A stretch of DNA of 64,000 bases. It comes from Chitinophagaceae bacterium. GTDB taxonomy: Bacteria > Bacteroidota > Bacteroidia > Chitinophagales > UBA10324. This document shows positions 37,710 to 47,364 of the stretch, one piece after another (the stretch's first letter is position 1; every line of letters begins with the position of its first letter). Under the pieces are notes generated by a model. That model was not told the origin of the DNA, ran no database searches, and worked only from the letters and a program-made list of their open reading frames with translations. The position numbers were made by a program, and so were the translations under genes. The DNA is taken from assembly GCA_016704325.1 (NCBI GenBank), contig JADJAG010000012.1, positions 1-64,000 on the forward strand. Direction: 5' to 3'.

Positions 37710-38732
37710 ATGAGATTATTCAATTTCTTAACGCAGGAGATAGCGATTGATCTCGGTACCGCAAATACTGTGATCATTCACAACGATAAAGTGGTAGTGG
37801 ATGAGCCATCTATTGTGGCCATTAACCGAACCACCAATAAGGTAGTGGCTGTAGGCAAGAAGGCCATGCAGATGCATGAAAAAACCCATGACAATCTTAA
37901 AACCATCCGCCCGCTGAAGGATGGTGTTATTGCCGACTTCAATGCCGCAGAAACGATGATCCGGGAAATGATCAAGATGATCAATCCAAAGGGTTTTCTC
38001 TTCACGCCTACCTGGCGCATGGTGATTTGTATCCCCTCCAGTATTACAGAAGTGGAGAAACGTGCTGTCAGGGATTCTGCAGAACAGGCCGGCGCCCGTG
38101 AAGTATATCTCATACACGAGCCCATGGCAGCGGCACTTGGTATTGGTATTGACGTAGAAGAACCGGTAGGCCATATGATCATCGATATTGGAGGTGGTAC
38201 CACCGGTATTTCGGTGATTGCACTGGCAGGTATTGTTTGCGACCAATCCATTCGCATTGCCGGAGATGAATTTACAGCTGATATAATGGATTATATCCGC
38301 CGGCAGCACAATATGCTGGTGGGAGAGCGCACTGCTGAAGCGATCAAGATTAATGTAGGAGCAGCCATTGTAGACCTGGATGATCCTCCTGAAGATTTTG
38401 CTGTCCATGGCCGTGACCTGATGACCGGTATCCCTAAACAGATCACTGTCAATTACCAGGAAATCGCGCATGCGCTTGACAAATCAATTTCTAAGATTGA
38501 AGAAGCGGTTTTGAAAGCGCTGGAGACCACACCACCGGAATTAGCATCTGATATACACCGTTCAGGTCTTCATCTCACCGGCGGCGGGGCTTTGTTGCGA
38601 GGCTTAGACAAAAGACTTTCACTGAAAACCAAATTGCCGGTAAGTGTTGCTGATGATCCATTGCGTGCAGTAGTGCGCGGAACCGGTATCGCTTTGAAGA
38701 ATATTTCCCGTTTCCCTTTCCTGATGACTTAA
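37710..38732 (+). CDS. mreB: Rod shape-determining protein MreB (actin homologue)
   Basis: MreB polymers guide lateral wall synthesis at the inner membrane. The 340-residue protein starts MRLFNFLTQEIAIDLGTANTV, in two stretches, with the phosphate-1 motif DLGTANT. It continues with IVAINRTTNKVVAVGKKA, CIPSSITEVEKRAV, AGAREVYLIHEPMAAALGIGI, the phosphate-2 motif MIIDIGGGTTGISVI, and HLTGGGALLRGLDKRL. It is complete. Start chosen at the AGGAG-preceded ATG 37710. mreC follows after 70 bases. A reverse-strand 247-codon open frame within it is a shadow. Confidence 0.95.
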   Translation: MRLFNFLTQEIAIDLGTANTVIIHNDKVVVDEPSIVAINRTTNKVVAVGKKAMQMHEKTHDNLKTIRPLKDGVIADFNAAETMIREMIKMINPKGFLFTPTWRMVICIPSSITEVEKRAVRDSAEQAGAREVYLIHEPMAAALGIGIDVEEPVGHMIIDIGGGTTGISVIALAGIVCDQSIRIAGDEFTADIMDYIRRQHNMLVGERTAEAIKINVGAAIVDLDDPPEDFAVHGRDLMTGIPKQITVNYQEIAHALDKSISKIEEAVLKALETTPPELASDIHRSGLHLTGGGALLRGLDKRLSLKTKLPVSVADDPLRAVVRGTGIALKNISRFPFLMT

Positions 38733-38802
38733 GATTTCTTTCGATATTCATCAACAGTTACCTGATAGGCCTGTTATCGAATGACCCATTATATATTCCG
38801 GC

Positions 38803-39636
38803 ATGCGTAACCTCTTTTCTTTCATTTACTATTACCGTGCTTTCTTTCTGTTCCTGTTGCTGGAGGTGATCTGTGTTTCGCTGATAATACAGAATAACAG
38901 CTATCAGCGGGCAGCTTTCTTAAATGTCGGTGATGAGGTTGTTGGAAGAACTTTTTCTGTTTACAGTGAAGTAACCGGTTACCTGAACCTGGGAGAATAC
39001 AATAAAGAACTTGCCATGGAGAATGCTATGCTGCGATCCAATCAGGCTACTTCCTTTTACACGGATACTTCAGCGGTTTCTGTTAAGAAAGATACAGCCG
39101 GCCGGCAGTTCTATTCCTATATACCTGCAGAAGTGATTCAGACTTCGACCAACAAAATGAACAATTACATCATCATCAATAAAGGGCGCGACCATGGCAT
39201 TGCGCCACGAATGGCCGTGATCAGTCCGACCGGCGTAGTTGGTATTGTCAAGCATGTATCAGCTCATTTTTCGAGCTTGTATTCCTTGCTTCATTCACAG
39301 GTTACGGTAAGTGCAAGGGTGAGGCGGGATGGCAGCCGCGGTACGATTAAATGGGATGGGGAGAGTCCTGAATTCATTAACCTTGAAGAGATTACCCGAC
39401 AGGAACAATTGCATAATGGCGATACGATCTTTACCAGCGGAGTATCCCGTATTTTTCCTGACGACATACCTATAGGCACTATTGAGCGATTCACATTAAA
39501 GGAACCTGGAAATTTTTACGACATCCGGGTACGGTTAACGGCAAATTTCAGACGTTTGGATTACGTGTACGTGGTTAATAATCTTATGAGTGGTGAAATG
39601 GATTCCCTGATTAACAAAACAGAAAATGTTCAGTAG
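38803..39636 (+). CDS. mreC: Rod shape-determining protein MreC
   Basis: A bitopic membrane protein that scaffolds the elongasome in the periplasm. The 277-residue sequence has one N-terminal transmembrane helix (FIYYYRAFFLFLLLEVICVS), a short coiled-coil segment, then the two beta domains with NNYIIINKGRDHGIAPRMAVI, TGVVGIVKHVS and the conserved DTIFTSGVSRIFPDDIPIG. It overlaps mreD by 11 bases, so the two are translationally coupled. Confidence 0.95.
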   Translation: MRNLFSFIYYYRAFFLFLLLEVICVSLIIQNNSYQRAAFLNVGDEVVGRTFSVYSEVTGYLNLGEYNKELAMENAMLRSNQATSFYTDTSAVSVKKDTAGRQFYSYIPAEVIQTSTNKMNNYIIINKGRDHGIAPRMAVISPTGVVGIVKHVSAHFSSLYSLLHSQVTVSARVRRDGSRGTIKWDGESPEFINLEEITRQEQLHNGDTIFTSGVSRIFPDDIPIGTIERFTLKEPGNFYDIRVRLTANFRRLDYVYVVNNLMSGEMDSLINKTENVQ

Positions 39637-40150
39637 CATAATCGGTTACTTATTGCGGTTTATTTTACTTGCCTTTGCACAAGTAATGATCCTGAACAAC
39701 GTACACCTTCATGGTTTGTTTAATCCATACATTTATCCGCTTTTTATTTTACTGTTGCCATTTGAGATGTCGGCCTTATTGGTGCTTATTGTCGGATTTT
39801 TGAGTGGATTGGCAATTGATTTCTATTCCAATTCATTGGGATTACATGCGGCGGCTACAACCTTCATGGCATTCGTACGACCTCAGATGATAAGCCTTTT
39901 GAAGCCCGCAGCAGGCTATCAGCCGGAAGACCGTCCAACCATTTCTTCAATGGGTTTCTTATGGTTTGTTGTTTATGCCTCTGTTCTTATTTTCATGCAT
40001 CACTGTGTCTTTTTTATGATGGAGACATTCAGCTTCCATCAGGCTCTTTTTGTTATTTCCAAGATGGCAGTAAGTACAGTTGTTTCAATTGTAATCATCA
40101 TAGCACTGCAATATCTCTTCTATAAGCGGAAACGGATCTCTTTAACTTAG
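39626..40150 (+). CDS. mreD: Rod shape-determining protein MreD
   Basis: A 174-residue polytopic inner-membrane protein with five to six hydrophobic segments. The N-terminal LLRFILLAFAQVMILNNVHL and the LVLIVGFLSGLAIDFYSNSLGLHAAATTF region, in two stretches, are typical of MreD (helix with GLxxDxxxxxxxG). It is the third elongasome component. Its start lies inside the mreC end. The usual next genes, mrdA and rodA, do not follow immediately but lie 4.1 kb downstream. Confidence 0.9.
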   Translation: MFSSIIGYLLRFILLAFAQVMILNNVHLHGLFNPYIYPLFILLLPFEMSALLVLIVGFLSGLAIDFYSNSLGLHAAATTFMAFVRPQMISLLKPAAGYQPEDRPTISSMGFLWFVVYASVLIFMHHCVFFMMETFSFHQALFVISKMAVSTVVSIVIIIALQYLFYKRKRISLT

Positions 40151-40279
40151 AAATTTAGTAGCAGCCTTCGTTTCGCTGGTTTATTTCTGCATTTCAATTC
40201 CGTTTTTAGGCGTTTCATTGTAGTGTTCTTTCAGAAAGGGATATTGTATTGCAATTTTGCTCCGTCAAAAAAGCAATTC

Positions 40280-41095
40280 ATGAGATACACTACCCTTTTA
40301 CACTTACTGCTGGTGTTTGGCTTCTCGAATGCCCAGGATACCATACAGAAATACGACCGACTCGGCATCCGATTTGGCGGACAACAAACATACTTAACGG
40401 ATGTACAGTTTTCCCCGCTTATTTATCGTGCGAATGAAGTGGCAGCCGGTCTCTTTTATGATTCCAGAAATAACAAATCCAATTGGAACGCTGAATTTTC
40501 ATTTGCAACAGGTCAACTGTACCCTCCAAAATACAAAGACAGGCAACTATACAATACAACGGAAGATATCTATGGAGTTACTAACACAGATTCATTTTTA
40601 GTAAAGGGAAATACCCTCAGTGCCGTATTTCAGATTGGATATAGCTATGAAGTGGTTCTCAAAACAAAGTGGGAGCTGGAAGGTGGTATAGCCATATCTG
40701 AACAACTAATGTATCCTTCCAGTTTTGTTAACATTGGTATTATGAATACTGCGTCCATTGTTGCCACTGCAAAATTTCGCTATTATCAAAGCAATAAACA
40801 GGAGTGGACAGTAGGCTTGTTCTTTCCTGTGGCCGGATTGAATACACGTTTTCCATATAGCGGCACTGTATCACAGCCTGAAATGAAATTGTTGGCAGCA
40901 TTCTTCGATGCAACAAAGTTTACCACATTAAATCATTACCAGCAGATTAATTTAAAACTGGGCTACCGACATCAGTTGTCGGAAAAATGGGGAATAAGGG
41001 CAGAGTATGAGTTTATATGGTTGAACGATAATCAGCCGCTTTCACTAAAACAGTATTCAAACCACCTCACAGCAGCTTTGGATTACAGTTTCTGA
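40280..41095 (+). CDS. Outer-membrane beta-barrel-like protein, unrecognised
   Basis: From the ATG at 40280 the protein has 271 residues and a signal peptide (LLHLLLVFGFSNAQ). The mature part alternates short aromatic-ended beta strands (AVFQIGYSYEVVLKTKWELE, TVGLFFPVAGLN, QINLKLGYRHQLSEKW) and ends in HLTAALDYSF, an outer-membrane barrel C-terminal signature with terminal Phe. No named family is recognised. A GTG 57 bases upstream is an alternative start without a leading signal. It lies between mreD and an S41 protease gene on the same strand, 129 bases after mreD. Confidence 0.7.
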   Translation: MRYTTLLHLLLVFGFSNAQDTIQKYDRLGIRFGGQQTYLTDVQFSPLIYRANEVAAGLFYDSRNNKSNWNAEFSFATGQLYPPKYKDRQLYNTTEDIYGVTNTDSFLVKGNTLSAVFQIGYSYEVVLKTKWELEGGIAISEQLMYPSSFVNIGIMNTASIVATAKFRYYQSNKQEWTVGLFFPVAGLNTRFPYSGTVSQPEMKLLAAFFDATKFTTLNHYQQINLKLGYRHQLSEKWGIRAEYEFIWLNDNQPLSLKQYSNHLTAALDYSF

Positions 41096-41137
41096 TCTGC
41101 ATTTCATAAGAATCTTGCTAAACGTAAAAAAAATAAT

Positions 41138-42157
41138 ATGAAAACGCAATTAACCATTATGGCATTCATTTCCATGACACTTTTTTCCTGTCAGAAAATG
41201 TTACTGGAACCGGAAGTCGAAAACAACCCGGTTGCCAACTTCGAAGAATTATGGAAAGGTTACGACGAGTGGTACGGCCTTTTTGATGTGAAAGAAATAG
41301 ACTGGCAGGAAATTTATGCTATCTATAAACCGCAGGTAAATGCAAATACAACGGAAGCGGAACTCAAAGATATTTTTCATTCGATGATTGATCCGTTGAA
41401 TGATAATCATGTATTCATTATTACCACAGCCAATGAACCACGTATTGAATCCGGAATTTTTGATACACTTAAAGTGCAAACAGATTTTTCGCTGGATGTG
41501 GTGAGGACAAATTATATACCTGAGCTCATTCACTATGGTGCTTCGATTGACTATGGTACTTTGCCGGGAAATATCGGCTACGTGCATCTTGGTGATTTTA
41601 CTCCTTCACAAAAATTTTACGGAGAAGCAATGGACAAAATTCTGGATGAGCTGAAAAACACGGAAGGAATGGTTTTAGATATACGGGATAACCCTGGTGG
41701 TAACGATGCTACCGCTCAGGCAGTAGCGGGCCGGTTTGCTAGCCAACAACAGATTTATATGACTGTAAGTAAAAAATCAGGCCCAGCGCACGATGATTTT
41801 ACCGAACCTTTCAGTTGGTATGTAACACCTGCCGGCGAATCACAATATACCAAACCCGTTGTCTTGCTGACGTCACGTTGGACACAAAGCGCCGGCGAAA
41901 CATTTGCCCTGGCCATGCAACAACTTTCTAATGTAAAACAGTTGGGTGATTATACATCCGGTGCATTCTCGGATAACATTGCCCGTGAACTTCCCAATGG
42001 TTGGTATTACTTTGTAAGCATTGGTGATTACAGAGACGCCTCCGGAAACAGTCTCGAAGGTATAGGAGTAGAACCTGATATGAAGATCGTGAATACAAAA
42101 GAAGAAACACTTTCCGGTGTAGACAAAGCATTAGAGAAAGCCGTCAAATTACTTTGA
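41138..42157 (+). CDS. S41-family (C-terminal processing-like) peptidase lipoprotein
   Basis: A 339-residue lipoprotein: the N-terminus TIMAFISMTLFSC has a lipobox cysteine. The S41 (tricorn/CTP-like) domain has GNIGYVHLGDFTPSQKFY, MVLDIRDNPGGNDATAQAVA and VVLLTSRWTQSAGETFALAM, with S251 as the nucleophile; a nearby Lys is expected but not assigned. No PDZ domain is evident. It likely cleaves or processes envelope proteins. It lies between the barrel protein and the kinase gene, and its stop is 70 bases before the chosen kinase start. Confidence 0.85.
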   Translation: MKTQLTIMAFISMTLFSCQKMLLEPEVENNPVANFEELWKGYDEWYGLFDVKEIDWQEIYAIYKPQVNANTTEAELKDIFHSMIDPLNDNHVFIITTANEPRIESGIFDTLKVQTDFSLDVVRTNYIPELIHYGASIDYGTLPGNIGYVHLGDFTPSQKFYGEAMDKILDELKNTEGMVLDIRDNPGGNDATAQAVAGRFASQQQIYMTVSKKSGPAHDDFTEPFSWYVTPAGESQYTKPVVLLTSRWTQSAGETFALAMQQLSNVKQLGDYTSGAFSDNIARELPNGWYYFVSIGDYRDASGNSLEGIGVEPDMKIVNTKEETLSGVDKALEKAVKLL

Positions 42158-42227
42158 AGATTATTGCATTTTGGAGTTGGTGCTGGTTTTACAACTTAAA
42201 AAAGGAACTTTCATCTTTACAAATCAT

Positions 42228-43295
42228 ATGCAGGATTCCCAAAATCGGAATATAAAAAGTACTACCAAAATGCTGCAGGATAATTACCTGCGGTTTATAG
42301 GGATGCCAATACTGTCGGCGCTCTATACCATTACAGTAAATGCGGGCGCTATCATTTCAGAACAACGTTCTTGGTGGAAGCAACTCTTGACTGATTTCCT
42401 TTTTGTTGTTGTATGCTGGACCATCGCCAGGGAGGTTATAGCCTTTTGCAGGAGAAGATATCCCGGCTTTTCGAATACGGTAAAAAGGATTGGATTGCTT
42501 TTTAGTTGTACCGTGCTAATCTCTTTTGCGGAAGGTTTTTTAATAACCGGGATACTGAGTTTCAGCAACTATTATGGTGTTAATTTTTCTATTTCAGATT
42601 ACTTTTTTACAGGTGGACTGATACTTGTTTTTTCGATGATGATTGTTTCAGTCTATGAATTGATGTATTCACTTGCCGAATGGAAGAAACTGGCAGTAGA
42701 AGCGGAATTATTAAAAAGGGAAAATCTGCAAAGCCAGCTCGACACATTGAAAGAACAGGTGAAACCCCATTTCCTTTTCAATTCACTCAATTCACTTCTG
42801 GGATTGATTGATGAAGATAGCAGGAGGGCGAAAAAATTTGTAGAAGAACTGTCATTCGTTTACCGCTACCTGCTGCAAAGCAACGAAAAGATACTGATTA
42901 CTGTAGAGGAAGAACTTGATTTTATCAACGCTTATTTCTTTTTGTTGAAGACGAGGTTTGAAGGAGGACTTTTTTTGAAGATTGAAGTAGGCGACCAAGA
43001 TCTCCACCAGTTAATTCCTCCGCTAACCCTACAGCTTTTATTGGAGAATGCGGTAAAACATAATGAGGTTTCTGAAGCATTTCCATTACAGGTTTCGATT
43101 AGTTCGGCAAATGGAGACCGCCTGGAAATAGCAAATGAGTTGCGCCGGAAATCAACCGGGTTCAATTCTACCCAAAAGGGGTTGGCAAGCATATTTGCGA
43201 AGTACAGGTTGTTACATGCTCCTGCGCCTGAAGTAGTTGATATAAACGGAAAGTTTATTGTTTCCATTCCGCTCCTTAAAAATGCAAGCAAATGA
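42228..43295 (+). CDS. LytS-type membrane sensor histidine kinase
   Basis: From the ATG at 42228 (355 residues) the protein has four transmembrane helices (residues 20-150), then a short coiled coil (AEWKKLAVEAELLKREN) and a His_kinase domain: VKPHFLFNSLNSLLGLI with phospho-acceptor H181, ELSFVYRYLLQSNEK, and LTLQLLLENAVKHNEVSEAF as the N box. The upstream TTG start at 42171 would begin 14 bases after the protease stop. It overlaps the next gene by four bases (ATGA), marking a coupled two-component pair. The signal is unknown; location among wall genes suggests envelope sensing. Confidence 0.88.
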   Translation: MQDSQNRNIKSTTKMLQDNYLRFIGMPILSALYTITVNAGAIISEQRSWWKQLLTDFLFVVVCWTIAREVIAFCRRRYPGFSNTVKRIGLLFSCTVLISFAEGFLITGILSFSNYYGVNFSISDYFFTGGLILVFSMMIVSVYELMYSLAEWKKLAVEAELLKRENLQSQLDTLKEQVKPHFLFNSLNSLLGLIDEDSRRAKKFVEELSFVYRYLLQSNEKILITVEEELDFINAYFFLLKTRFEGGLFLKIEVGDQDLHQLIPPLTLQLLLENAVKHNEVSEAFPLQVSISSANGDRLEIANELRRKSTGFNSTQKGLASIFAKYRLLHAPAPEVVDINGKFIVSIPLLKNASK

Positions 43296-44056
43296 ATATC
43301 GTAATCATAGAGGATGAAGCTTTGGCGGCAAGGCGGTTGAAAGAAGTCTTGCAGGTGATGGATCCTTCCCTGCATGTTGTTGCCATTCTGGATTCGGTAA
43401 GAAACAGTATAGCATGGTTAACAAATAATCCCACTCCTGATTTACTGTTGATGGATATCGAACTCGGCGATGGAAAAAGTTTTGACATTTTTGAAAGAAC
43501 AGCCGTTAACTGCCCGGTAATATTTATTACGGCTTATGATGAATATGCAATTCGTGCCTTTAAAGTTAACAGCATTGACTATTTGCTAAAACCCGTAAAG
43601 CAGCAAGATCTGCAACGTAGCCTTGAGAAATTCAAGAAAATGAAGAGCATCTTTTCTCAAAAGCAGCAGGATAGTATGATGCAGTTGTTGCTGCAGGAAT
43701 TACAGAAAACCGTTAACCTGCGGGAAAGATTTCTCATAAAACAGGGAGACCGGCTAATACCGGTAGAGGTTATGGAAATAGCATACTTCTACACAAATGA
43801 AAAAAACAACTTCATCAAAACACAGGATGACCATGAATACCTCATTGATCAGTCGTTAGATGATATTGAATCAACTCTTGATCCAAAAAAATTCATCAGA
43901 GCCAACCGTCAGTTTATTCTCAGACGGGAAGCAATCATAAAAGTACACCTTTGGTTTGGCTCAAAGCTAAAGTTAGATGTTAAACCGTCCTGTAGTGAAG
44001 AAGTGATTGTAAGCCGTGAAAGGGCATCGGCTTTCAGGCATTGGCTTGGAGAATGA
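43292..44056 (+). CDS. LytTR-family response regulator
   Basis: A 254-residue regulator. The receiver domain has the acidic pair E7-D8, phospho-acceptor D55 in LLLMDIELGDG, the switch VIFITAYDEYAIRAF and YLLKPV (conserved Lys). The LytTR DNA-binding domain follows (residues 140-250): FLIKQGDRLIPVEVMEIAYF, FIRANRQFILRREAI, KLKLDVKPSCSEEVIVSRER. It is translated with the kinase by a 4-base overlap. Its target genes are not shown, but mrdA-rodA start 192 bases downstream. Confidence 0.92.
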   Translation: MNIVIIEDEALAARRLKEVLQVMDPSLHVVAILDSVRNSIAWLTNNPTPDLLLMDIELGDGKSFDIFERTAVNCPVIFITAYDEYAIRAFKVNSIDYLLKPVKQQDLQRSLEKFKKMKSIFSQKQQDSMMQLLLQELQKTVNLRERFLIKQGDRLIPVEVMEIAYFYTNEKNNFIKTQDDHEYLIDQSLDDIESTLDPKKFIRANRQFILRREAIIKVHLWFGSKLKLDVKPSCSEEVIVSRERASAFRHWLGE

Positions 44057-44247
44057 TTTTTTTCAAAAGTGCGTGATCTAATCTGACCTATATAGTACTT
44101 TAAGTACAATAACTTCACTCATTAACAAAGCATGGTGGAGAAATCTTGATTTTGCATGAATAACATTTATTGTAATCTCGTTCCGCTATGTAATTTTACC
44201 GCCGTATTGCATGTTGCCTGCTTCAAAAATCGCGGTTGCATCTTACA

Positions 44248-46068
44248 ATGACTGATCTCTTCCAACAAAGGCGATATACCTTGCAATATGCGATGATTGT
44301 TGTGGTATTTATTTTTATCGCCCGGCTGTTCTATCTGCAGGTTATTAATAAAGATTATAAACAGCTGGCCAATGCCAATGTATTACGGCAGGTAACAGTG
44401 TTCCCGGCCCGCGGACTGGTATTTGACCGAAATGGCAAACTTATCATCGACAATCAGAAAGAGTATGACCTTTGGGTTATTCCGGGCCAGGTGAAAGAAC
44501 TGGATACACTGGGATTCTGCGATCTCCTGGGAATTACGGATACAATTTTCAGGGAAACGCTACGAAAGGCAAGTGCCTATTCCAGGTATAAGCCTTCCTT
44601 GTTTGTGAAGGGTATTTCTGTGGAGAAGTTTGCAACCGTTCAGGAAGAGTTGTACTTATTCCCCGGTTTTTACGGGCAGGTTCGTACCGTTCGTGCATAT
44701 CCTTATCATTCTGCTGCGCATACATTGGGATACATTAGCGAAGTAACTCCGAAACAGATTGCACAATCTAATGGATATTATAAGCAGGGCGATTACATTG
44801 GAACCGGCGGCATTGAGCAATCTTATGAGAAAGCACTTCGGGGAGTAAAGGGCACACGTTTCGTACTGGTGGATGTGCATAATCGTGAACAGGGCAGTTT
44901 TAACCAAGGTAAGTTTGATACTGCGGCAATACCCGGTAAAAACATGATCAGCTCGATTGATATTGAGTTGCAGCAATATGGTGAGCAACTGATGAATGGA
45001 AAAGTAGGCAGCGTGGTAGCCATTGAACCACGCACCGGAGAGGTGCTTGCAATGGTAAGCAGTCCCAGTTATGATCCGGCCCTGCTTACCGGCCAGGAAA
45101 GAGGTAAAAATTTCAGGAAACTATTGATGGATAGTTTGACTCCCTTGTTTGTGAGGCCAATCAAAGCTGCTTATCCGCCGGGCTCTACTTACAAACCAAC
45201 GCTGGCACTGATTGCATTGGAGGAAGGAGCTATCCGCGAGTTCACAACGTATCCTTGTCCGGGTGCATATTATGTAGGTAGTTTACGGGTAGGTTGTCAC
45301 CATTCCGGATTCGTGCCAGGTGTTTCCAATGCGATTCAGCATTCCTGCAATAGTTATTTCTGTAATTATTTCAGAAGGGTAATAGATCACGACAGCACGC
45401 TAACGGTAGCACAGGGATTGGATAAATGGAAGGCCATGCTGGCAACATTTGGTATTGGTGTAAAGACGGGCATTGATTTACCCAATGAGGGTTATGGTTT
45501 TGTACCCGGATCAGCGTATTATGATAAATTGTATGGCAAGGACCGCTGGAATTCAGTGGGTGTGGTTTCGTTGGGAATCGGGCAGGGAGAATTAGGCCAG
45601 ACTCCCCTGCAGATGGCGAATGTGATTGCCGCAATCGCGAACAGGGGCTACTGGTATACCCCCCACCTGGTAAAAAAGGTAATTGATGATGACTCTACGC
45701 TGCAACGATTCTTTGTAAAAAATCAGGTACCTGTTGACCAGGTTTATTTTGATATGGTGATTAAGGGGATGGAAAGGGTGGTAGAATCCGGAACAGGCAC
45801 GGTGGCACAAATTCCGGGAGTTTCCATTGCGGGCAAAACGGGTACAGCTGAAAATCCGCATGGCAAAGATCATTCGCTCTTTGTATGTTATGCGCCGGTG
45901 GAGGATCCAAAAATTGCTATCGCTGTAATTGTGGAAAATGCAGGTTTCGGCTCTACCTATGGTGCGCCCATTGCGAGCCTTATGATGGAGCTGTACCTGA
46001 ACGATACTATTTCAACATCCAGGAAATACCTGGAAGAGCGGATGTTTAACACAAACCTGATTCAATAA
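44248..46068 (+). CDS. mrdA: Penicillin-binding protein 2
   Basis: This is the transpeptidase of the elongasome. From the ATG at 44248 the protein has 606 residues: one membrane helix (YAMIVVVFIFIARLFYLQV), the dimerisation domain with ARGLVFDRNGKLIIDN, GYISEVTPKQIAQ and GTGGIEQSYEKALRG, and the transpeptidase domain with SxxK (PPGSTYKPTL, S313), SxN (SCNSYFCNYF) and KTGTAE. An in-frame TTG at 44236 is a weaker start. It overlaps rodA by one base (TAATG). Complete and typical. Confidence 0.95.
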   Translation: MTDLFQQRRYTLQYAMIVVVFIFIARLFYLQVINKDYKQLANANVLRQVTVFPARGLVFDRNGKLIIDNQKEYDLWVIPGQVKELDTLGFCDLLGITDTIFRETLRKASAYSRYKPSLFVKGISVEKFATVQEELYLFPGFYGQVRTVRAYPYHSAAHTLGYISEVTPKQIAQSNGYYKQGDYIGTGGIEQSYEKALRGVKGTRFVLVDVHNREQGSFNQGKFDTAAIPGKNMISSIDIELQQYGEQLMNGKVGSVVAIEPRTGEVLAMVSSPSYDPALLTGQERGKNFRKLLMDSLTPLFVRPIKAAYPPGSTYKPTLALIALEEGAIREFTTYPCPGAYYVGSLRVGCHHSGFVPGVSNAIQHSCNSYFCNYFRRVIDHDSTLTVAQGLDKWKAMLATFGIGVKTGIDLPNEGYGFVPGSAYYDKLYGKDRWNSVGVVSLGIGQGELGQTPLQMANVIAAIANRGYWYTPHLVKKVIDDDSTLQRFFVKNQVPVDQVYFDMVIKGMERVVESGTGTVAQIPGVSIAGKTGTAENPHGKDHSLFVCYAPVEDPKIAIAVIVENAGFGSTYGAPIASLMMELYLNDTISTSRKYLEERMFNTNLIQ

Positions 46069-47333
46069 TGTATTACCAGGAGCGACCGGTTAATAAGGGC
46101 ATCGATTGGTTGATGATAATGCTTTACCTGTCGTTGATCCTGATCGGCTGGTTGTCGATCTTTGCTGCTACCTATGATGAATTGCAACCCAGTATCTTTG
46201 ATATTGACAGGGCATATGGCAGACAGTTTCTCTGGATTATCGGTGCTTTATTGCTGGCCGGTACTGTATTGCTAACCGATAGCAAGTTTTACCCGGCTTT
46301 CGCTTATGTAATATATGGATTGATCATGCTCTTGCTGCTGGCTGTGTTCGTAATAGGCAGCACAGTAAAGGGAGATAAGAACTGGATAGATATCGGAAGT
46401 TTTCAGCTACAGCCATCCGAGTTTGCCAAATTCGCTGCCAATCTGGCCCTTGCCAAATACTTAAGTGGTATGAATATCAATATGAAGCTGATGCGCACCC
46501 GTATCACGGCAATAATAATATTCATGTTGCCGGCAGTGTTTATATTATTGCAGGGAGATGCCGGGTCTGCCATAGTATATGTTGCATTTTTCCTTGTTCT
46601 GTTCCGTTTTGGTTTGCCGGGTTCCTACCTGGCAATTGGATTGTACGTTATCATGCTTTCTGTTTTTGCATTGGTATTGGATAAGTATCTTTTAATATTA
46701 ATATTGTTTGTGGTGAGTGGTATACTCTGGTTTGTATCCCGAAGAAACCGTTCTATTGTATTAATCCTGGCAACAGGATTTATTTTATCAGCCGGCTACG
46801 TGCTTACCACAGATTTCGTATTTAATAATTTGCTCGAGCCGCATCAACAGCAACGTATCAGCGTGTTATTGGGAAAGGAAGTGAAAGTAAAAGATGCCGA
46901 TTACAATGTACGTCAGTCGAAAATCGCTATAGGTTCCGGCGGATTATGGGGTAAAGGGTTTCTCAATGGCACGCTAACGAAATATAATTTTGTCCCTGAA
47001 CAAAGCACTGATTTTATTTTCTGTACAATTGGAGAGGAATATGGATTTTGGGGGAGTACGCTGGTGTTGTTACTCTTTCTCACCTTACTGTTGCGGATTT
47101 TGCATGTCGCGCAACGGCAACGGTCACGTTTTTCGATGATCTATGCTTATGGAGTTGCCGCCATCATTTTCTTTCATCTGCTGATTAATGTAGGCATGAC
47201 CATCGGGTTAATGCCGGTGATTGGCATACCGCTTCCATTCATCAGTTATGGAGGTTCCTCGTTGTGGTCATTCACCATCTTGTTATTCATCCTGGTAAAA
47301 TTGGATGGAGATCGGTTGGCAGTATTGCGATGA
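46068..47333 (+). CDS. rodA: Peptidoglycan glycosyltransferase RodA
   Basis: The SEDS-family polymerase that works with PBP2. The 421-residue polytopic protein (about ten helices) has the signatures KGDKNWIDIGSFQLQPSEFAKFA, LLQGDAGSAIVYVAFF and, near the end, MTIGLMPVIGIPLPFISYGGSS, each seen as two adjoining stretches. The ATG overlaps the mrdA stop, so the pair is coupled. The second SEDS motif NVRQSKIAIGSGGLWGKG follows VKDADY. DUF4286 follows after 31 bases. Confidence 0.95.
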   Translation: MYYQERPVNKGIDWLMIMLYLSLILIGWLSIFAATYDELQPSIFDIDRAYGRQFLWIIGALLLAGTVLLTDSKFYPAFAYVIYGLIMLLLLAVFVIGSTVKGDKNWIDIGSFQLQPSEFAKFAANLALAKYLSGMNINMKLMRTRITAIIIFMLPAVFILLQGDAGSAIVYVAFFLVLFRFGLPGSYLAIGLYVIMLSVFALVLDKYLLILILFVVSGILWFVSRRNRSIVLILATGFILSAGYVLTTDFVFNNLLEPHQQQRISVLLGKEVKVKDADYNVRQSKIAIGSGGLWGKGFLNGTLTKYNFVPEQSTDFIFCTIGEEYGFWGSTLVLLLFLTLLLRILHVAQRQRSRFSMIYAYGVAAIIFFHLLINVGMTIGLMPVIGIPLPFISYGGSSLWSFTILLFILVKLDGDRLAVLR

Positions 47334-47364
47334 TGTTAATCTTGTTTCACTTCAATTCAAAAAC

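Noticed and set aside
37728..38471. 247-codon reverse open frame opposite mreB
   Set aside because: mreB is complete and conserved on the plus strand; the reverse reading has no recognisable domain and is a shadow of codon bias.
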